This document shows positions 1 through 8,166 of a stretch of 64,000 nt of DNA, piece by piece. Numbering within the stretch: position 1 is the first letter of the stretch; every line of letters begins with the position of its first letter. Position numbers and translations under genes: made by a program. Source of the stretch: Arthrobacter zhaoxinii (lineage in GTDB: Bacteria; Actinomycetota; Actinomycetes; Actinomycetales; Micrococcaceae). Location: positions 558,001-622,000 of the forward strand of contig NZ_JANFLT010000006.1 of the NCBI RefSeq assembly GCF_024385505.1, read 5' to 3'. Below the pieces are notes generated by a model. It had not been told where the DNA came from and ran no database searches. It saw nothing but the letters and a program-made list of their open reading frames with translations.

Positions 1-431
1 TCGTGTTTTCGGCTGCGGATTGCGTAGACCGCAAGCGTGCCGAGCGCCGCCCCCAGCGAATTGGCCATGACGTCGTGGACGGTGGCAAACCGGGCAGGCA
101 GGAACAGATGCTGCCCGGTTTCAATAGCGCAGGAAACGGCAACGCCGACGACCGCGGCGAACCAGGCATAGCGTTCGGCAAGGTATGCGGCGGCCAGGAC
201 ACCGAAGGGAACGAACAACACCACGTTCGCCGCGGACTCCACCAGGGTGTAGTTGACCCAGCCGGGCACGCCGCGGGCATGCAGGGCACCGAGGATCTTC
301 TGCAGGGTGCCGGCCGAGCCCGCGTCTACCGGGGAGGGCCAGAATGCGATCAGCGCCAGCGCACCTATATAGAGCAGGAACAGGCCCGCCAGCCTGCGTC
401 GTCGTTGAGTTCCCGGAATGACTACGTTCAC
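1..431 (-). CDS. VanZ family membrane protein, C-terminus cut by window edge
   Basis: N-terminal part of a VanZ-like membrane protein; about 143 residues are visible and no stop is reached before the left edge. I translated it from the reverse strand. A GTG start at 431 overlaps the phosphatase stop codon (GTGA), which supports this start and co-transcription with the phosphatase. Visible are a hydrophobic segment at residues 15-31, the family core ESAANVVLFVPFGV at 65-78, and the motifs ETGQHLF (104-110) and HDVMANSLGA (119-128). VanZ was named for teicoplanin resistance in enterococci, but most homologues have no proven role, so a resistance function should not be assumed. The family call is fairly secure; the function is unknown. 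Confidence 0.8.
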   Translation of the reverse strand, partial: MNVVIPGTQRRRRLAGLFLLYIGALALIAFWPSPVDAGSAGTLQKILGALHARGVPGWVNYTLVESAANVVLFVPFGVLAAAYLAERYAWFAAVVGVAVSCAIETGQHLFLPARFATVHDVMANSLGAALGTLAVYAIRSRKH

Positions 432-1006
432 CGGTAGCGGCGCTCCCATGCGAGCAGCGCGTCCACCGCGGGGGTAAGCTCGCGGACCATCTGCTGGTAG
501 ACATCGTCGCTGCGGCGGTACGGGTCCACCACGTCATCTTCTTCCGGCCCCGCCGGGTGGGCGCTGCGCAACCGCAGGGCACGGGCCATTGCGGCCTGCC
601 AGCGGTCGGCAGTCGTCGCGTCCGGGTCGGCGTCCACCAGGGGGAGCAGACGGGCCAGTTCGCGCAGAGTGAAGGTGCGGCGCAGCAGCCCAGGGGCGAG
701 CTCGACTATTTTGCTCCGGTGGCCGCGGGTCAGGGCCAGCACAAGGTCCTGGCCCTGGAGAACCTCCAACGTGAGCTGCCGGGAGGTGAAACCGGCGGAA
801 CTGCCGCCGAAGATATTCACGAAGCCGGCCACGTGCGGTTCGATGCCCGAGCCCACCAGCGCCCCGGTGCCGGCGCTGGTGACCTCGAACTCGCCGGGAG
901 CCATCTGGTCCAGTCCGGACTGGAGCAGGCGCTCGGCCATGGGGGAACGGCAGATGTTGCCGGTGCAGACGGTCAGAATACGGAACGGGGCGGTGGTGGT
1001 TCTCAT
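428..1006 (-). CDS. Low-molecular-weight protein-tyrosine phosphatase
   Basis: A 192-residue cytoplasmic phosphatase expected to remove phosphate from protein tyrosines. The catalytic P-loop C-X5-R is at the N-terminus (VCTGNICRS, Cys14 to Arg20), and the general-acid motif DPYRRS lies near residue 165. I use the ATG at 1006, because it places the P-loop about 14 residues from the start, as is usual in this family; a longer open frame upstream reads as noise. In other bacteria such enzymes often act with tyrosine kinases that control exopolysaccharide, but no kinase is visible here. The downstream VanZ-like gene overlaps it by 4 bases, so the two are probably one transcript. Arsenate reductases share the fold, but the CTGNICRS loop fits the phosphatase better. 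Confidence 0.88.
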   Translation of the reverse strand: MRTTTAPFRILTVCTGNICRSPMAERLLQSGLDQMAPGEFEVTSAGTGALVGSGIEPHVAGFVNIFGGSSAGFTSRQLTLEVLQGQDLVLALTRGHRSKIVELAPGLLRRTFTLRELARLLPLVDADPDATTADRWQAAMARALRLRSAHPAGPEEDDVVDPYRRSDDVYQQMVRELTPAVDALLAWERRYR

Positions 1007-1224
1007 GTCCTCAGGCTTCAAATAGGGCTGGTTTCCAGGCCGGATACGGCCGGGTGCGCTGGTTTTGAGGGTACCTTGTGTGGCGCTTGAGCTTTGCCGG
1101 AATGTTTCACGAACCCTGTGTTTGGGCGGCGTTGTTTCTTGAGGGGAGGGCAGCAAAGTAATACCCAGCGGCGAGGAGAAAAATCTCCCCAGGCCGAACG
1201 GGTTACACGGAGCAAGGGGACACA

Positions 1225-1815
1225 ATGAATAAGATGGCAAAAGGCGCACTGGCAATCGGTATCGGCTCGGCAATGCTGCTCGGCGGCGGCGGCACCCTGG
1301 CAGTCTGGAACCAGACGCAGGCAGCCAACGCCGGCCAGATCGCAGCCGGTGACCTGAATCTGACCACGCAGCCGGGTGTCTGGAAGAACGCCTACGGCAC
1401 CGTGGTGGATCTGGATCCCACCAACGCCGTTGCTGACTACAAGGTGGTCCCGGGCGATGTCCTCACCTACAGCCAGACCATGGACGTGTTGCTCACCGGT
1501 GATCTGATGCAGGCCAAGCTCTCCATCCAGAACGTCCCCACCAGCAGCTTCGTGGCCCAGAACGTCACCATCGACAGCGTGGTCGTCAAGGATGCTTCGG
1601 GCAACAACCTGCAGAACGCCGTCCTGACGCCGGCCAACTCCGGCAAGGTCACCGCCTCCGCCAAGTTCACCTTCAAGCAGGACACCGATCTGCGCAGCAG
1701 CGTCAACGCCCTGGCTGACTTCAAGAACATCTCCTACAAGCTGGACCAGCAGGCACTGCCGGCACCGACCGCCACCCCGACCGCCACCCCGGCCGCAACC
1801 CCGGCCGCCGGCTAG
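1225..1815 (+). CDS. TasA/camelysin-like exported protein with SipW-type signal peptide
   Basis: First gene of the SipW module, 196 residues, preceded by the ribosome site AGGGG. The N-terminus has a basic start, a hydrophobic stretch (residues 8-27) and the signature LAVWNQTQAANAGQIAAGDL around residues 25-44, typical of substrates of ER-type SipW signal peptidases and of TasA-like fibre or camelysin proteins. The middle is predicted beta-rich. The C-terminus ends in a Pro-Thr-Ala repeat (TATPTATPAATP) that could be a wall-spanning or glycosylated tail. It probably leaves the cell after cleavage by the peptidase at 2470-3225. A role as an extracellular fibre or matrix protein is an analogy with Bacillus TasA; overall sequence similarity is low outside the signal region. 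Confidence 0.8.
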   Translation: MNKMAKGALAIGIGSAMLLGGGGTLAVWNQTQAANAGQIAAGDLNLTTQPGVWKNAYGTVVDLDPTNAVADYKVVPGDVLTYSQTMDVLLTGDLMQAKLSIQNVPTSSFVAQNVTIDSVVVKDASGNNLQNAVLTPANSGKVTASAKFTFKQDTDLRSSVNALADFKNISYKLDQQALPAPTATPTATPAATPAAG

Positions 1816-1849
1816 TAGCACTGGCTAACGCCACCTTGTTCCAACCCCT

Positions 1850-1883
1850 GGCTGTGCGCGAAGCATAGGCTCCGCGCACAGCC
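1850..1883 (+). terminator. Intra-operon hairpin, possible attenuator
   Basis: A perfect 11-base-pair stem (GGCTGTGCGCG at 1850-1860 pairing with CGCGCACAGCC at 1873-1883) lies between the first and second genes of the SipW module. It is followed by TGTTCCCCCC rather than a clean T-run. It is therefore more likely a partial terminator or a 3-prime stabilising structure, which would make the first gene more abundant than the rest. Confidence 0.5.
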
Positions 1884-1904
1884 TGTTCCCCCCGAAGGCG
1901 GATC

Positions 1905-2450
1905 ATGAAGAGCACGCTGAAGGCAGCAGGCCTGATCCTCGCCGCCGTCGTGCTCGGTCTGATGACCGTTCAGGGAAGCTACGCATTATGGAATACCACG
2001 GCTCCCTCGAACGCCGGCACCATTCAGGCAGCTGACTTCAACATCCTGGTCAACGGGAGCCCGATGACACCCGGACCCCTCGCGGTCAACATGGGTGACG
2101 TGGCCAAGGGCCAGGCGAGATACCAGTCCATCACCGTTGAAAACGCAGTGAACGTCACCGACAGTTCTCCCCTTCGCCTCCAGGCAAGTCTGGTTGGACT
2201 GGGTCCGGTCAAAGATTTTGCCGGGTATTTGACGGTGACGGCAGCAGCGGTACCTATTTCAAGCGCCTGCGATCTCCTCTCCGCGAACCAGTACACCTCA
2301 GTTTCACCGGCACCCGTCCTCACCAAGGGCGCACCGCAGAAGATCTGCCTGAAGGCGGAACTCAACCCCAACACTCCCACCGCCTACCTGGGGCGGAACG
2401 TCGCCAGCACAATCACCCTCAACGTCGCGCAGACAGCGCCGGCTAAGTAA
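1905..2450 (+). CDS. Exported protein with SipW-cognate signal peptide
   Basis: A 181-residue predicted exported protein. The N-terminus MKSTLKAAGLILAAVVLG is a basic start plus hydrophobic core, followed by GSYALWNTTAPSNAGTIQAADF, which repeats the A-x-W-N pattern and the short xIxAxDF segment of the previous gene. The remainder is Thr/Val-rich and probably beta-sandwich; a single Cys pair (about residues 123 and 146) could form a disulphide. It lies 90 bases after the first gene and 19 bases before the signal peptidase, so it is a likely substrate of that enzyme. Its ending (TITLNVAQTAPAK) shows no membrane anchor or sorting signal. Its specific function is unknown. Confidence 0.75.
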   Translation: MKSTLKAAGLILAAVVLGLMTVQGSYALWNTTAPSNAGTIQAADFNILVNGSPMTPGPLAVNMGDVAKGQARYQSITVENAVNVTDSSPLRLQASLVGLGPVKDFAGYLTVTAAAVPISSACDLLSANQYTSVSPAPVLTKGAPQKICLKAELNPNTPTAYLGRNVASTITLNVAQTAPAK

Positions 2451-2469
2451 CAGAGGATAGGAAGAAACC

Positions 2470-3225
2470 ATGAGCGGTCGCAGGAACGCAGCAGCCTCAG
2501 CCAGCCCCCTGGGCTTCCTTGCTGCCGGCCTGAGCTACCTCGCCCTCTGCCTCGCGGCGCTGGCTGCCCTCGCGCTCGTGGTTGTCCCGATGCTCTCCGG
2601 CTCGCAGACCTACAGCGTCCTGACCAGCTCCATGGCCCCCAAGTACGCGCCGGGCACCTTCCTGGTGGTCAAGCCCGTGCCGTTCGAAGAACTCCGGGTA
2701 GGCGACATCATCACCTACCAGATCGAGTCCGGCAGTGCCGCCGTGATCACCCACCGCATCACCGCCATCAGCGCGGCGCAGAGCGGCGAACTCGAGTTCA
2801 TTACCAAGGGTGACAACAACGACGTCGAAGACGAGCTGCCCGTTCGCGAGCTCCAAGTACGCGGCAAGCTCCTCTATGCGGTGCCGTTTGTCGGCTTCGC
2901 CGCCAACGCGCTCGGCAACTCGGACCGCGGCGCGGCTGCCCAGTGGGGCGCCGTCGCCCTCATGGGTTACGGTGTCATCTCCCTGGTGCGAGGTGCACTG
3001 GCAAAGCGCCGCGGGGAAAACTCCGAGGGAACACCCGGTAACGGACCCGAAGACGGAGACAACGACAGCGACGGGGACAACGCAGGCGGCGCAGCAGATG
3101 CCGGGCTCCCGGACTCCAATGATCCCTTGGAATATGACGATCCCATCCTCACCGACTGTGACTGCAGCACTCCCGTGCGCCGGCACAGCCACTCCATGAA
3201 GTACCTGACGCCCGCGGGCGTCTGA
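2470..3225 (+). CDS. sipW: SipW-type signal peptidase I
   Basis: A 251-residue membrane-bound type I signal peptidase of the ER/SipW class. One membrane segment lies at residues 17-42. The nucleophile Ser54 is in TSSMAPKYAPG, and the general base is His95 (VITHRI) where eubacterial LepB enzymes carry Lys; this replacement defines the ER/SipW class. The conserved KGDNND box is at 113-118. A second hydrophobic stretch (about 155-170) is followed by a long acidic, low-complexity tail (Asp/Gly/Asn-rich) and a short Cys- and His-bearing end. It sits between three genes whose products carry SipW-type signal peptides, so its job is probably to process them. The stop overlaps the next start by one base. 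The acidic tail is unusual compared with Bacillus SipW. Confidence 0.88.
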   Translation: MSGRRNAAASASPLGFLAAGLSYLALCLAALAALALVVVPMLSGSQTYSVLTSSMAPKYAPGTFLVVKPVPFEELRVGDIITYQIESGSAAVITHRITAISAAQSGELEFITKGDNNDVEDELPVRELQVRGKLLYAVPFVGFAANALGNSDRGAAAQWGAVALMGYGVISLVRGALAKRRGENSEGTPGNGPEDGDNDSDGDNAGGAADAGLPDSNDPLEYDDPILTDCDCSTPVRRHSHSMKYLTPAGV

Positions 3226-4175
3226 TGAAAAGACCGACGAAGCTACCCCGGCGGCTGGGCGGAGCAACCGCCGTCCTCATGCTGGCTGGCACCGTAACAC
3301 TCGCGGGCGCTCCCGGCGCCTGGGCCTCCGGGGATTACCTCGAGTTCAGCCGGGACGGCAAGAGCTACGCGCCCGCCATCTCGGGTCCGGTGTTCAGCGA
3401 ATCCGCGAGGTATATTCCCGGAGGCGGCCAGACCGCCACGGTGTGGATCCGCAACAACTCAAACGAACCTGCCCGGCTGAGTTCAGCTGTGCGAATGGTT
3501 CGATCCGATCCCGAGCTGAACGGGTATCTGGGCCTGGCGGCCTCCGGCACATCCCGGCCTGCAGAGCGGGTTGTTCTGGGGCCGCAGGGTACGTGCCGGG
3601 ACATGCCGGCTAGCTGGGACCTCGGCAGCGGCCAGGATATTGAGCTGACGCTCGTGGCGGACATGTCCGTTGACGCCCCCAATGCAACGCAGAACCGTGA
3701 CGCCGAGTTCGATCTGGTCTTCTATCTTGAGTCAACGGAAGCCGGCCTGGCGCCCCGTTCCGCCTGCGATGCTCTTGACGGCGGGACAGACAACAGCGGT
3801 GGCGGGACTGGAAACGGGGCGGGCAACGGACAGTCCCCGTCCGGAGTGCGGGAAGGCGGAGCGGCTGCTGGAAGCGCTTCGCAGCCGGCCTCTGCCCCCG
3901 CGGCCGGTTCGCTGGTTGCCGTGCCCGGCAGCGGGACAACAACCGCGGGCCCGCTGGCAGTTCCTGCCGGAGCGATATCGCAGAATCCCGCAGCCCGGGG
4001 TCCGCAGGGCACGGAGACGCAGGACCGGGAAGAGGCGCCCCGGATCCTGGATGCCCGGGTGCAGAGCACGGTCGAACCCGTTATCCGGTCGCTGTCCGGT
4101 ACGCTCCTGATAGCAATGTCGGTAGCGTTCACCGCGGCCGTGGTTCTTCGGGTCTGGAGTAGAAGATATGTGTGA
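3225..4175 (+). CDS. Secreted, C-terminally membrane-anchored protein of the SipW module
   Basis: A 316-residue protein of unknown family. It has an ordinary-looking signal peptide (MKRPTKLPRRLGG, then a hydrophobic core ending GAPGAWA), an extracellular domain of about 150 residues, a Gly/Ser/Pro/Ala-rich linker (about 185-270), one membrane helix near residues 290-308 (LLIAMSVAFTAAVVLRVW) and a basic end RRYV. There is no LPxTG motif. Two cysteines in the folded part (TCRD and ACDA) may pair. It is translationally coupled to the peptidase gene (TGATG) and overlaps the following gene by 8 bases. Its architecture suggests a surface-exposed anchor or chaperone for the exported proteins encoded around it, but this is inference. 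Confidence 0.75.
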   Translation: MKRPTKLPRRLGGATAVLMLAGTVTLAGAPGAWASGDYLEFSRDGKSYAPAISGPVFSESARYIPGGGQTATVWIRNNSNEPARLSSAVRMVRSDPELNGYLGLAASGTSRPAERVVLGPQGTCRDMPASWDLGSGQDIELTLVADMSVDAPNATQNRDAEFDLVFYLESTEAGLAPRSACDALDGGTDNSGGGTGNGAGNGQSPSGVREGGAAAGSASQPASAPAAGSLVAVPGSGTTTAGPLAVPAGAISQNPAARGPQGTETQDREEAPRILDARVQSTVEPVIRSLSGTLLIAMSVAFTAAVVLRVWSRRYV

Positions 4176-4752
4176 CAAGCAGTTGGGGGCTGCTCCCGAG
4201 GCGGAAACTGAACCGGTGAAGGGTCCGGGTTGGTTCGCCCGTCTGCGCGCCCAGCCGGGTTTCAAGACTGCTGCTGTGGCGTTCGTATTGACGGTGATCC
4301 TAGGCGTGGGCGGACCTGCCGCATATGCCTATTGGAGCGACTCGACAAGTGTGTCGATCTCCGGCAAGACCGTTCGGCCACCGCTTCCAACCCTGCAGGG
4401 TGATGTCAGATGCGGCTGGAACGGCTCACGCGTTGTTATATCGCAGCCGACACCTGTATCTGCCCTGCCCGGCGGGGCGTCTGTGGTCATGCGGATCAGC
4501 GATCCGAAGGGCACAACGTACTACACGGTCAGCCCGCGCGAATACGTGCGCCTCATCGATGTTCCAGGCCTGGAAGATCGCTTGCGGTGGGGTAATTCCC
4601 TCAGTATCTCGTACGCAACGGCATACCTGAACGGAAATGCTGCACCCAATATAGGGCTCGTCCAGGAAACCGATCTTCTCGACTTCAAGTCCCTCGCCTG
4701 GACTAAAGAGGCCAGCGCATACTATCGCGCATCGTTCTTCTGCGAGCGATGA
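4168..4752 (+). CDS. Third SipW-type signal-peptide protein
   Basis: A 194-residue predicted exported protein and the last gene of the module. A 33-residue cytoplasmic lead (acidic, then GWFARLRAQPGFK) precedes a hydrophobic core (TAAVAFVLTVILGVGGPAAYA) and then YWSDSTSVSISG, the tyrosine/tryptophan-rich cleavage region also seen in the other SipW substrates here. The mature part is about 140 residues, probably beta-rich, with two Cys (RCGW and the final FFCER) that could link the ends. ATGTGTGA overlaps the previous gene by 8 bases. The gene runs tail-to-tail into nhaA with only 8 bases between stop codons and no separate terminator. Function unknown; grouped with the module by signal type and overlap. 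Confidence 0.75.
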   Translation: MCDKQLGAAPEAETEPVKGPGWFARLRAQPGFKTAAVAFVLTVILGVGGPAAYAYWSDSTSVSISGKTVRPPLPTLQGDVRCGWNGSRVVISQPTPVSALPGGASVVMRISDPKGTTYYTVSPREYVRLIDVPGLEDRLRWGNSLSISYATAYLNGNAAPNIGLVQETDLLDFKSLAWTKEASAYYRASFFCER

Positions 4753-4760
4753 TTGGCAGT

Positions 4761-6128
4761 CTAGCGCCCCTCGCCGTCCTGGTACACGTCCGGAATGCCG
4801 TCCTGGTCATCGTCACGGCGGTCCTCCGCCTCGATGAGCCGGTAGCGCCGGTTCCGGGCGGTCAGCAGGGCTGAGGCCAGCAGTGCAGCGAAGACGGAGG
4901 CAACGAGGATGCCCACCTTGGCGTCGTCGTTGTGCAGGGTTCCGACGTCGAAGCTCAGGTCGTTGACGAGAAGGGACACGGTGAAACCGATTCCCGCAAG
5001 GATACCGATACCGGTCAGGTCCACCCACCGGACATCGGCATCGAGCTTGGCGCGCGTGCCGGCGGTGACGGCCCAGGTGGTGAGCAGGATGCCGATGGGC
5101 TTGCCGACCACCAGGCCGAGGATAATGCCGATGGCAACCGGATCCTTGACCACCGCGCCCAGCCCGCTCCAGCCGCCGAGGGCGACGCCGGCGGAAAAGA
5201 AGGCGAACACGGGGACCGCAAAGCCGGTGGAGACAGGCCGGAAGCGGTGCTCGAAGATTTCCGAGAGGCCGGGAGCTTCCGGGTTGGCCGGCAGTTTCTG
5301 CCGGTCCGGTCCGCGGCGCAGCACCGGAACAGCGAAGCCCAGCAGGACCCCGGCCACAGTGGCGTGAACGCCGGAGGCATGCATCAGAGCCCAGGTGGCG
5401 ACGCCGAGCGGCAGCAGGATCACCCAGGCGGGCCAGCTGCGGGCGCCGAAGAAGCGCGGGACGCGCTGGACCAGCAGGGTGAAGGCGGCCAGCGGCAGCA
5501 GCATCCACAGCAGGTAGGCCGGGTGCACGTCTTCGGTGTAGAAGAAGGCAATGATGGCGATGGCAATCAGGTCATCCACCACGGCCAGGGTCAGCAGGAA
5601 GATCCGCAGCGCGCTGGGCAGGTGGGAACTGATGACGGCCAGGACAGCCAGCGCGAAGGCAATGTCGGTGGCCGTGGGAATGGCCCAGCCGCGCAGGCCG
5701 TCGGACCCGGCAGCCAGATTCACGGCTACGTAGACCAGGGCGGGAACAATAACACCGCCCACGGCGGCTGCAACGGGAACAATGGCCTGCCTCAGGTCCC
5801 GCAGGTCCCCGGCAATGAACTCCTTCTTCAGCTCAAGGCCAACCAGGAAGAAGAAGATAGCCAGCAGCCCGTCCGCGGCCCACGTACCGATGCTCAGCTT
5901 GAGGTGCCACGGCTCGTAGCCGATTTCAAAGTCGCGCACAGCGAAGTAGGTGTCGGCAGCCGGGGAATTCGCCCAGATCAGTGCGGCGACGGTGGCGATG
6001 AGCAGCAAAATCCCGCCCACGGTTTCCTTGCGGAGAATCTCGCCGATGCGAAGTGTTTCGCCGTAGCTGCGCCTGCCAAGGATGGTGCGTGCACCGTGCG
6101 GCTGAGGGGAGGAGGGCTCAGAGGCCAT
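4761..6128 (-). CDS. nhaA: Na+/H+ antiporter NhaA
   Basis: A 455-residue inner-membrane antiporter exchanging Na+ (or Li+) for H+ to hold internal pH and salt. The NhaA signatures are present: [16 protein letters not shown] after the second helix, the paired aspartates in [13 protein letters not shown] used for ion binding, and [12 protein letters not shown]. About eleven hydrophobic segments are evident. The C-terminus carries a hydrophilic, Asp-rich tail ([20 protein letters not shown]), which looks like a calcium-binding D-x-D-x-D-G loop and is not part of the core fold. I chose the ATG at 6128 because AGGAAA stands 8 bases upstream and the frame above it reads as noise. It appears to be transcribed alone, downstream of the terminator at 6254. 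Confidence 0.93.
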   Translation of the reverse strand: MASEPSSPQPHGARTILGRRSYGETLRIGEILRKETVGGILLLIATVAALIWANSPAADTYFAVRDFEIGYEPWHLKLSIGTWAADGLLAIFFFLVGLELKKEFIAGDLRDLRQAIVPVAAAVGGVIVPALVYVAVNLAAGSDGLRGWAIPTATDIAFALAVLAVISSHLPSALRIFLLTLAVVDDLIAIAIIAFFYTEDVHPAYLLWMLLPLAAFTLLVQRVPRFFGARSWPAWVILLPLGVATWALMHASGVHATVAGVLLGFAVPVLRRGPDRQKLPANPEAPGLSEIFEHRFRPVSTGFAVPVFAFFSAGVALGGWSGLGAVVKDPVAIGIILGLVVGKPIGILLTTWAVTAGTRAKLDADVRWVDLTGIGILAGIGFTVSLLVNDLSFDVGTLHNDDAKVGILVASVFAALLASALLTARNRRYRLIEAEDRRDDDQDGIPDVYQDGEGR

Positions 6129-6253
6129 GAAAGATTTCCTAACGAGTTCGGGTACGGCAAAGTTACTGCCGACCAGACTTCCCGGCGCACCGTCTACCAG
6201 TCTAGTCATATTGCGGAGGCGGTGTGTGGTGAAAGGCGAGGCACGCAGCAAAA

Positions 6254-6280
6254 CGCCCCGGAAGGAAACCTTCCGGGGCG
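6254..6280 (-). terminator. Rho-independent terminator
   Basis: Perfect 12-base-pair stem (CGCCCCGGAAGG with CCTTCCGGGGCG) and a 3-base AAA loop. On the reverse strand it is followed by TTTT. It ends the transcript of the 6296-7024 gene pair before nhaA begins. Confidence 0.85.
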
Positions 6281-6295
6281 TTCTGGAGGAGAAAT

Positions 6296-6517
6296 TCAAC
6301 CGATCAGACCGCGGGCACCGATGACGAGGGTGGCCAGGCCGAAGATGATCGCCGTGCTGATCTTCATCAGGTTCAGGGTCATGTACCGGGTGGGTGCACC
6401 TTTGGCGTCCCGGGACCGCGGGGACTTCAGCACGTCCCGCAGATAGGACGGCCAGATCAGGATGGACCAGAGACCGGCAATAACCAGGACGAGTGCCAGG
6501 GGAGTGGAGAGGACCAT
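6296..6517 (-). CDS. SCO4848-family small membrane protein
   Basis: A 73-residue membrane protein with two hydrophobic segments (residues 3-22 and 51-72) and a basic, charged loop [19 protein letters not shown] between them. The length and the WPSYLRDV segment match the actinobacterial SCO4848 family, which has no known function. It begins 3 bases after the stop of the DUF2505 gene, has only a weak ribosome site of its own, and is followed by a strong terminator. Translation is therefore probably coupled to the upstream gene. The family assignment is from memory; the coding call is supported by the operon layout. Confidence 0.8.
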   Translation of the reverse strand: MVLSTPLALVLVIAGLWSILIWPSYLRDVLKSPRSRDAKGAPTRYMTLNLMKISTAIIFGLATLVIGARGLIG

Positions 6518-6520
6518 GGG

Positions 6521-7024
6521 TTAGCTCTGCCGGCTTTCGATCCACTTGCCGGCCTGGCCGGCCTGGATGGTCAGTGCCTTGCCGATCATGGGTTCGGCGG
6601 CCTTCGCGATCTTGTCGCCGAGGAACGGAATGGAGGAGGCCACCTTGCCATCGACGTCGACGCGGGTGCCCTCGGGGGTGTTGACCAGGCGCTGCACGGC
6701 GTTGACCTTCAGCGGTACCCCGCCTACGGACAGTTCCACCTTGGCTTCCCGTGATCCGTCGGCGGCAGGGGCGGCCCACTGCTCCTTCTGGGTGACGGTC
6801 AGGGTGGCACCGACGAACTTCTTGGCCATGTCCGGCAGGCGGTCGGTCGGCATGGTCCGCACCGCGGTGAGCACAAATGCCCCGGCAGTGTCACCGTCCA
6901 CGGAAGCGGACACCAGGGAACCGCCGACGTGCTCGCTCATGCTGCGCAGGAACCCCTCGTTGGCGAACGTGTCGGTCACGGTGCGTACGTCGTAGGGCAG
7001 GATGGTGGATGCGTTCAGGGCCAT
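6521..7024 (-). CDS. DUF2505 domain-containing protein
   Basis: A 167-residue protein matching the actinobacterial DUF2505 family, which has a START/SRPBCC-like fold and could bind a lipophilic ligand; no substrate is established. Features are an alternating hydrophobic/charged pattern with [18 protein letters not shown] in the middle and a C-terminal amphipathic helix [19 protein letters not shown], as in SRPBCC proteins. I use the ATG at 7024 because GGAGG lies a few bases upstream; an extension to 7072 has no ribosome site. It is followed after 3 bases by the SCO4848-like membrane protein, suggesting a shared envelope-related job. Confidence 0.8.
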   Translation of the reverse strand: MALNASTILPYDVRTVTDTFANEGFLRSMSEHVGGSLVSASVDGDTAGAFVLTAVRTMPTDRLPDMAKKFVGATLTVTQKEQWAAPAADGSREAKVELSVGGVPLKVNAVQRLVNTPEGTRVDVDGKVASSIPFLGDKIAKAAEPMIGKALTIQAGQAGKWIESRQS

Positions 7025-7155
7025 AGGTCCTCCGTAAGGTGGGCGTGATGCCGGAATCCCGCGGGCTTGCAACCCCGCGGCCGGCCAACCCTCATCCTAA
7101 ACTGCCCCCGCAGCTGCCCTGAAACTCCGCGCCGGGGGCCGGGGGGCGGACGGGG

Positions 7156-7827
7156 CTACGGCACCAGGTTGATGCAGCCCACCGGCTGCCCGGCAGCCCC
7201 GCCCTGTCCTGCATCGAGGACGAGGAGGGACTCGGCGTCGTCGTCCGGCAGCGTCCACTGCACCGTGGTGCTCGCGGAGGCATTGCCGGCGGCGTCCGTG
7301 GTGAAGTCCAGGACGAGCCCGCCCTGGCTGGTTTGGTACTCTGCGCCGGCATCCGCCGGATCCGCGCCGCAGTCGTCCGTGTGCAGCCGGGCGCTGTACG
7401 TCGTATTGGCTGCGAAGCTCTGCGCCTGCAGCCGGACGGTAGTGTCGGCGTCGGTCTCCTCGACGGTGACGATGGCGACGGATTCGTCCGGGATCAGGGC
7501 CGCGTTGTAGGTGGTCGCGACGGCGTCATCGCAGTAGGGGCCGAACGTCCCCTCAATGATGCCGCCCGGCGTCGGGGAAGCGGTGAACTTTCCGCACCGG
7601 TCGGAGTTGGCGGTGGTCCCCGGGATGCCGGCAGCCTGGCAGTTCTCTTCACCCGGGCCGTCGGGGGAAACGGTGGCGCAGGACGCGTCGCCGGAAGTGG
7701 AGGCAGTCCGCGAAGGACTAACGGGGGAGTCGTTGTAGCCGTCGCCTTCGGGGTTGCCGGCGCATCCCGCGAACGTGAGCGCAAGTACCGCGAATCCGGT
7801 CATCCAAAGGGGCGCGTTGCGTGCCAT
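7156..7827 (-). CDS. Superoxide-dismutase-like lipoprotein lacking metal ligands
   Basis: A 223-residue predicted lipoprotein. The lipobox LTFAGC gives lipidation at Cys22, followed by a Ser/Pro/Thr-rich linker. The second half resembles the Cu/Zn superoxide dismutase-like domain of actinobacterial secreted proteins: YSARLHTDDCGADPADAGAEYQ, then VLDFTTDAAGNASASTTVQW and a final GCINL. The usual copper-binding H-x-H pair is not evident: only one His stands at the expected first site (ARLHTD) and the later metal-binding His residues are missing. Four or more Cys suggest disulphides. It is probably a structural or binding relative rather than an active dismutase. Divergent from the M28 peptidase gene. 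Confidence 0.65.
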   Translation of the reverse strand: MARNAPLWMTGFAVLALTFAGCAGNPEGDGYNDSPVSPSRTASTSGDASCATVSPDGPGEENCQAAGIPGTTANSDRCGKFTASPTPGGIIEGTFGPYCDDAVATTYNAALIPDESVAIVTVEETDADTTVRLQAQSFAANTTYSARLHTDDCGADPADAGAEYQTSQGGLVLDFTTDAAGNASASTTVQWTLPDDDAESLLVLDAGQGGAAGQPVGCINLVP

Positions 7828-8166
7828 GGGGCACTCCTTACCTCGACAGGGACGTGCGGCCCGGTTCTGCCCGTGCCTTTCCAGCGTGGCAGGGGGGCCG
7901 GTGAAAAACCAGATATCCGGTGCCGCTTCCAGACGCCGGGCTGCACCTGGGCAAAAACCCCCGAGGATATGCGCCCCAACGGCAAATCAACAGGGGGAAG
8001 GCTGATCCTGCCCGCTATCGGTACTGAATAGGGTCCGGGCGCCGCACTGCCCTTACTCCGGCCCGGTGCGTCGCGTACGTTCTGCGGCACGGTACCGCCG
8101 TCGTGCGATGGGACGCGGCACCGGACCATCACCGGCACTTACGGGGGACTCACACCTAGGGGAACG
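7828..8166. other. Divergent intergenic region (339 bases)
   Basis: Lies between the reverse-strand lipoprotein gene and the forward-strand M28 peptidase gene, so it should hold both promoters. I see no gene, tRNA or strong hairpin in it. The ribosome site for the peptidase is the AGGGG just before the ATG at 8167. Confidence 0.6.

Noticed and set aside
6129-6779. N-terminal extension of NhaA to 6779
   Set aside because: The extra 217 residues read as Arg/Gly/Pro noise and cross a terminator and the SCO4848-like gene; the ATG at 6128 has a good ribosome site.
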